Assembly (NCBI RefSeq): GCF_039531695.1
Contig: NZ_BAAAQN010000010.1
Span: forward strand, 62,001 to 126,000
Reading direction: 5' to 3'
Origin: Catenulispora yoronensis
GTDB taxonomy: Bacteria; Actinomycetota; Actinomycetes; Streptomycetales; Catenulisporaceae
Length of the DNA: 64,000 bases
In this document: piece after piece, positions 63,294 to 64,000 of the stretch
How the letters are laid out: every line of letters starts with the position of its first letter
Numbering within the stretch: position 1 is the first letter of the stretch
Translations under genes and position numbers: made by a program
The notes under the pieces: model-generated
What the model was told of the DNA's origin: nothing
The model's database searches: none
Seen by the model: only the letters and a program-made list of their open reading frames with translations

Positions 63294-63467
63294 GCGCCTG
63301 CTCCCCAAGGCTAAGCCTGACCTGGTTGGGAGTCTATGCAGACTTCGACGTGTTCACGTTCAGACGTCCAAGAATCCGGCGATCGGTTGTTGGACACCCC
63401 GATGGACGGTGACCGTGGCCCCATCCGCACAATCCACTGCCGTCGCCTTGCCGAGAAGGAGCCGTCC

Positions 63468-63641
63468 ATGAACATCGCCGAGTTCGCGTCACAACCTTGG
63501 CCATACCTGACTATCACCCTCGCCTACCTGGGCCTCGCGCTTCCTGCAGTCTGGTCGCGCGATCCCGAGCGACGCAGGGCCGCCCAACAGGCACTCGAGA
63601 CGCTTCTCAGTGCTTTGCAGCGGCGCGGGGGCCGCGACTGA
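63468..63641 (+). CDS. Small single-pass membrane protein
   Basis: A 57-aa protein with one membrane segment ('YLTITLAYLGLALPAVW') near residues 13-29 and a charged C-terminal helix 'RDPERRRAAQQALETLLSAL'. AAGGAG lies seven bases before the ATG. It is divergent from the STAND-like gene. Function unknown; small size and charge pattern fit a peptide partner of a larger membrane protein. Confidence 0.65.
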   Translation: MNIAEFASQPWPYLTITLAYLGLALPAVWSRDPERRRAAQQALETLLSALQRRGGRD

Positions 63642-63680
63642 GCTACCACGCCTACGGTTGCCGGCGCCCGCCCTTGCGAC

Positions 63681-63854
63681 ATGCTTACCGAGCCCATCGA
63701 GCCAACCGTCACCATCCCCACTGCCGGAACCACCTGGCGCCTGTCCCCAGTGTCCGGGAACGACAGCGGCGGCATGATCGCGATGATGATGCCGCCCTAT
63801 CGGAATAAAATACAACAAAGTGGAGCTGAGGTTGCGGTACGTGAACACCGGTGA
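63681..63854 (+). CDS. Possible 57-aa small protein overlapping leader copy 3
   Basis: Frame MLTEPIEPTVTIPTAGTTWR and on, ending at 63854. Composition is protein-like but no ribosome site is seen, and the 3' part overlaps the AT-rich promoter and leader copy 3 in another frame. Only one of the two is likely real. Confidence 0.3.
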   Translation: MLTEPIEPTVTIPTAGTTWRLSPVSGNDSGGMIAMMMPPYRNKIQQSGAEVAVREHR

Positions 63855-63867
63855 CCTGCTCAGATAG
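63820..63867 (+). CDS. 15-aa leader-like peptide, copy 3, head of a coupled chain
   Basis: GTG-started frame VELRLRYVNTGDLLR. TAAAAT (63806-63811) ends eight bases before the GTG, so leaderless start is likely. The stop TAG shares its G with the GTG of the next frame (TAGTG), so translation of the next ORF can be coupled to it. Confidence 0.5.
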   Translation: MELRLRYVNTGDLLR

Positions 63868-63980
63868 TGAGCGCGCCAGCCGACTTCATCGCGGATCTGG
63901 TGTTCAGCGCCGGTAAGGGTACGACCCACATCGTCAATTCCGACCCAGAGGCCTGCGATACCAGGAGGAACGAGACTTGA
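63867..63980 (+). CDS. 37-aa small protein, coupled to leader copy 3
   Basis: GTG-started frame VSAPADFIADLVFSAGKGTT followed by HIVNSDPEACDTRRNET. It has one Cys and several Thr/Ser near the C-terminal half. The layout recalls small peptide precursors encoded ahead of a modifying enzyme, but there is no known motif, so this is speculative. Its TGA overlaps the TTG of the next gene (TTGA). Confidence 0.5.
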   Translation: MSAPADFIADLVFSAGKGTTHIVNSDPEACDTRRNET

Positions 63981-64000
63981 CCGCAGCAGCAGCTCCGACG
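63977..64000 (+). CDS. Start of a gene running off the right edge
   Basis: TTG at 63977 has a perfect AGGAGG nine bases upstream and overlaps the previous stop codon. Only eight codons (LTAAAAPT, initiating Met) are visible, so no function can be given. Confidence 0.5.

Overview
The window is GC-rich actinomycete chromosomal DNA of the Streptomyces/Catenulispora kind. The grounds are third-position GC bias in all long genes, frequent GTG and TTG starts, rare TTA codons, large LuxR-type (LAL) regulators, secreted S53 and tannase-type enzymes, WXG/type VII-type proteins and probable leaderless promoters. The genus cannot be fixed from the sequence alone. I saw no rRNA, tRNA, CRISPR array or intact insertion sequence.

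Region by region. 1-16.4 kb is regulatory and metabolic. It holds a LAL regulator running off the left edge, a truncated LAL ATPase coupled to a VOC protein, an SRPBCC-Ohr pair, a secreted tannase/feruloyl esterase, two full LAL regulators converging on each other, an SDR, a secreted S53 peptidase, and an ABC-TetR export operon with a palindromic operator and an unusual 485-bp block of tandem repeats inside the operon. 16.5-28 kb holds two secretion-type loci: a 1506-aa RHS toxin followed by a barstar-like immunity protein, and a four-gene WXG-type cluster of unknown function. Between them lie a hydrolase and a divergent MarR/NmrA pair. 28-31 kb holds small metabolic genes (SnoaL-like, nucleoside permease family, cupin, SDR). 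31.1-34.1 kb is a second effector cassette on the minus strand: a WXG-type carrier, a separate PD-(D/E)XK-like nuclease toxin, and two related downstream genes, one single-domain and one double-domain, that are good immunity candidates.

34.5-45.6 kb is an 11-kb collinear block on the plus strand: an APC amino-acid permease, a small membrane protein, M20 and M24 peptidases and an MFS exporter, then a MacB-like export set (lipoprotein, membrane-fusion protein, ATPase, FtsX-type permease) closed by a strong hairpin. 45.7-52.8 kb carries a small secreted protein, a 939-aa membrane protein of unknown function, a beta-propeller/cell-wall-binding-repeat surface protein, and a membrane protein-TetR operon with two matching operators on its promoter.

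52.8-64 kb is accessory in character: lower GC, longer gaps and smaller genes. It carries an SNF2 helicase with its SWIM zinc-finger partner, a Phd/VapC-like toxin-antitoxin pair with a terminator, an HTH-ATPase-TPR (STAND-like) protein, and several very small genes. Three copies of a short element that encodes a conserved peptide just downstream of an AT-rich, -10-like motif are spread through this region. The last copy starts a chain of overlapping small ORFs that leaves the window at the right edge.
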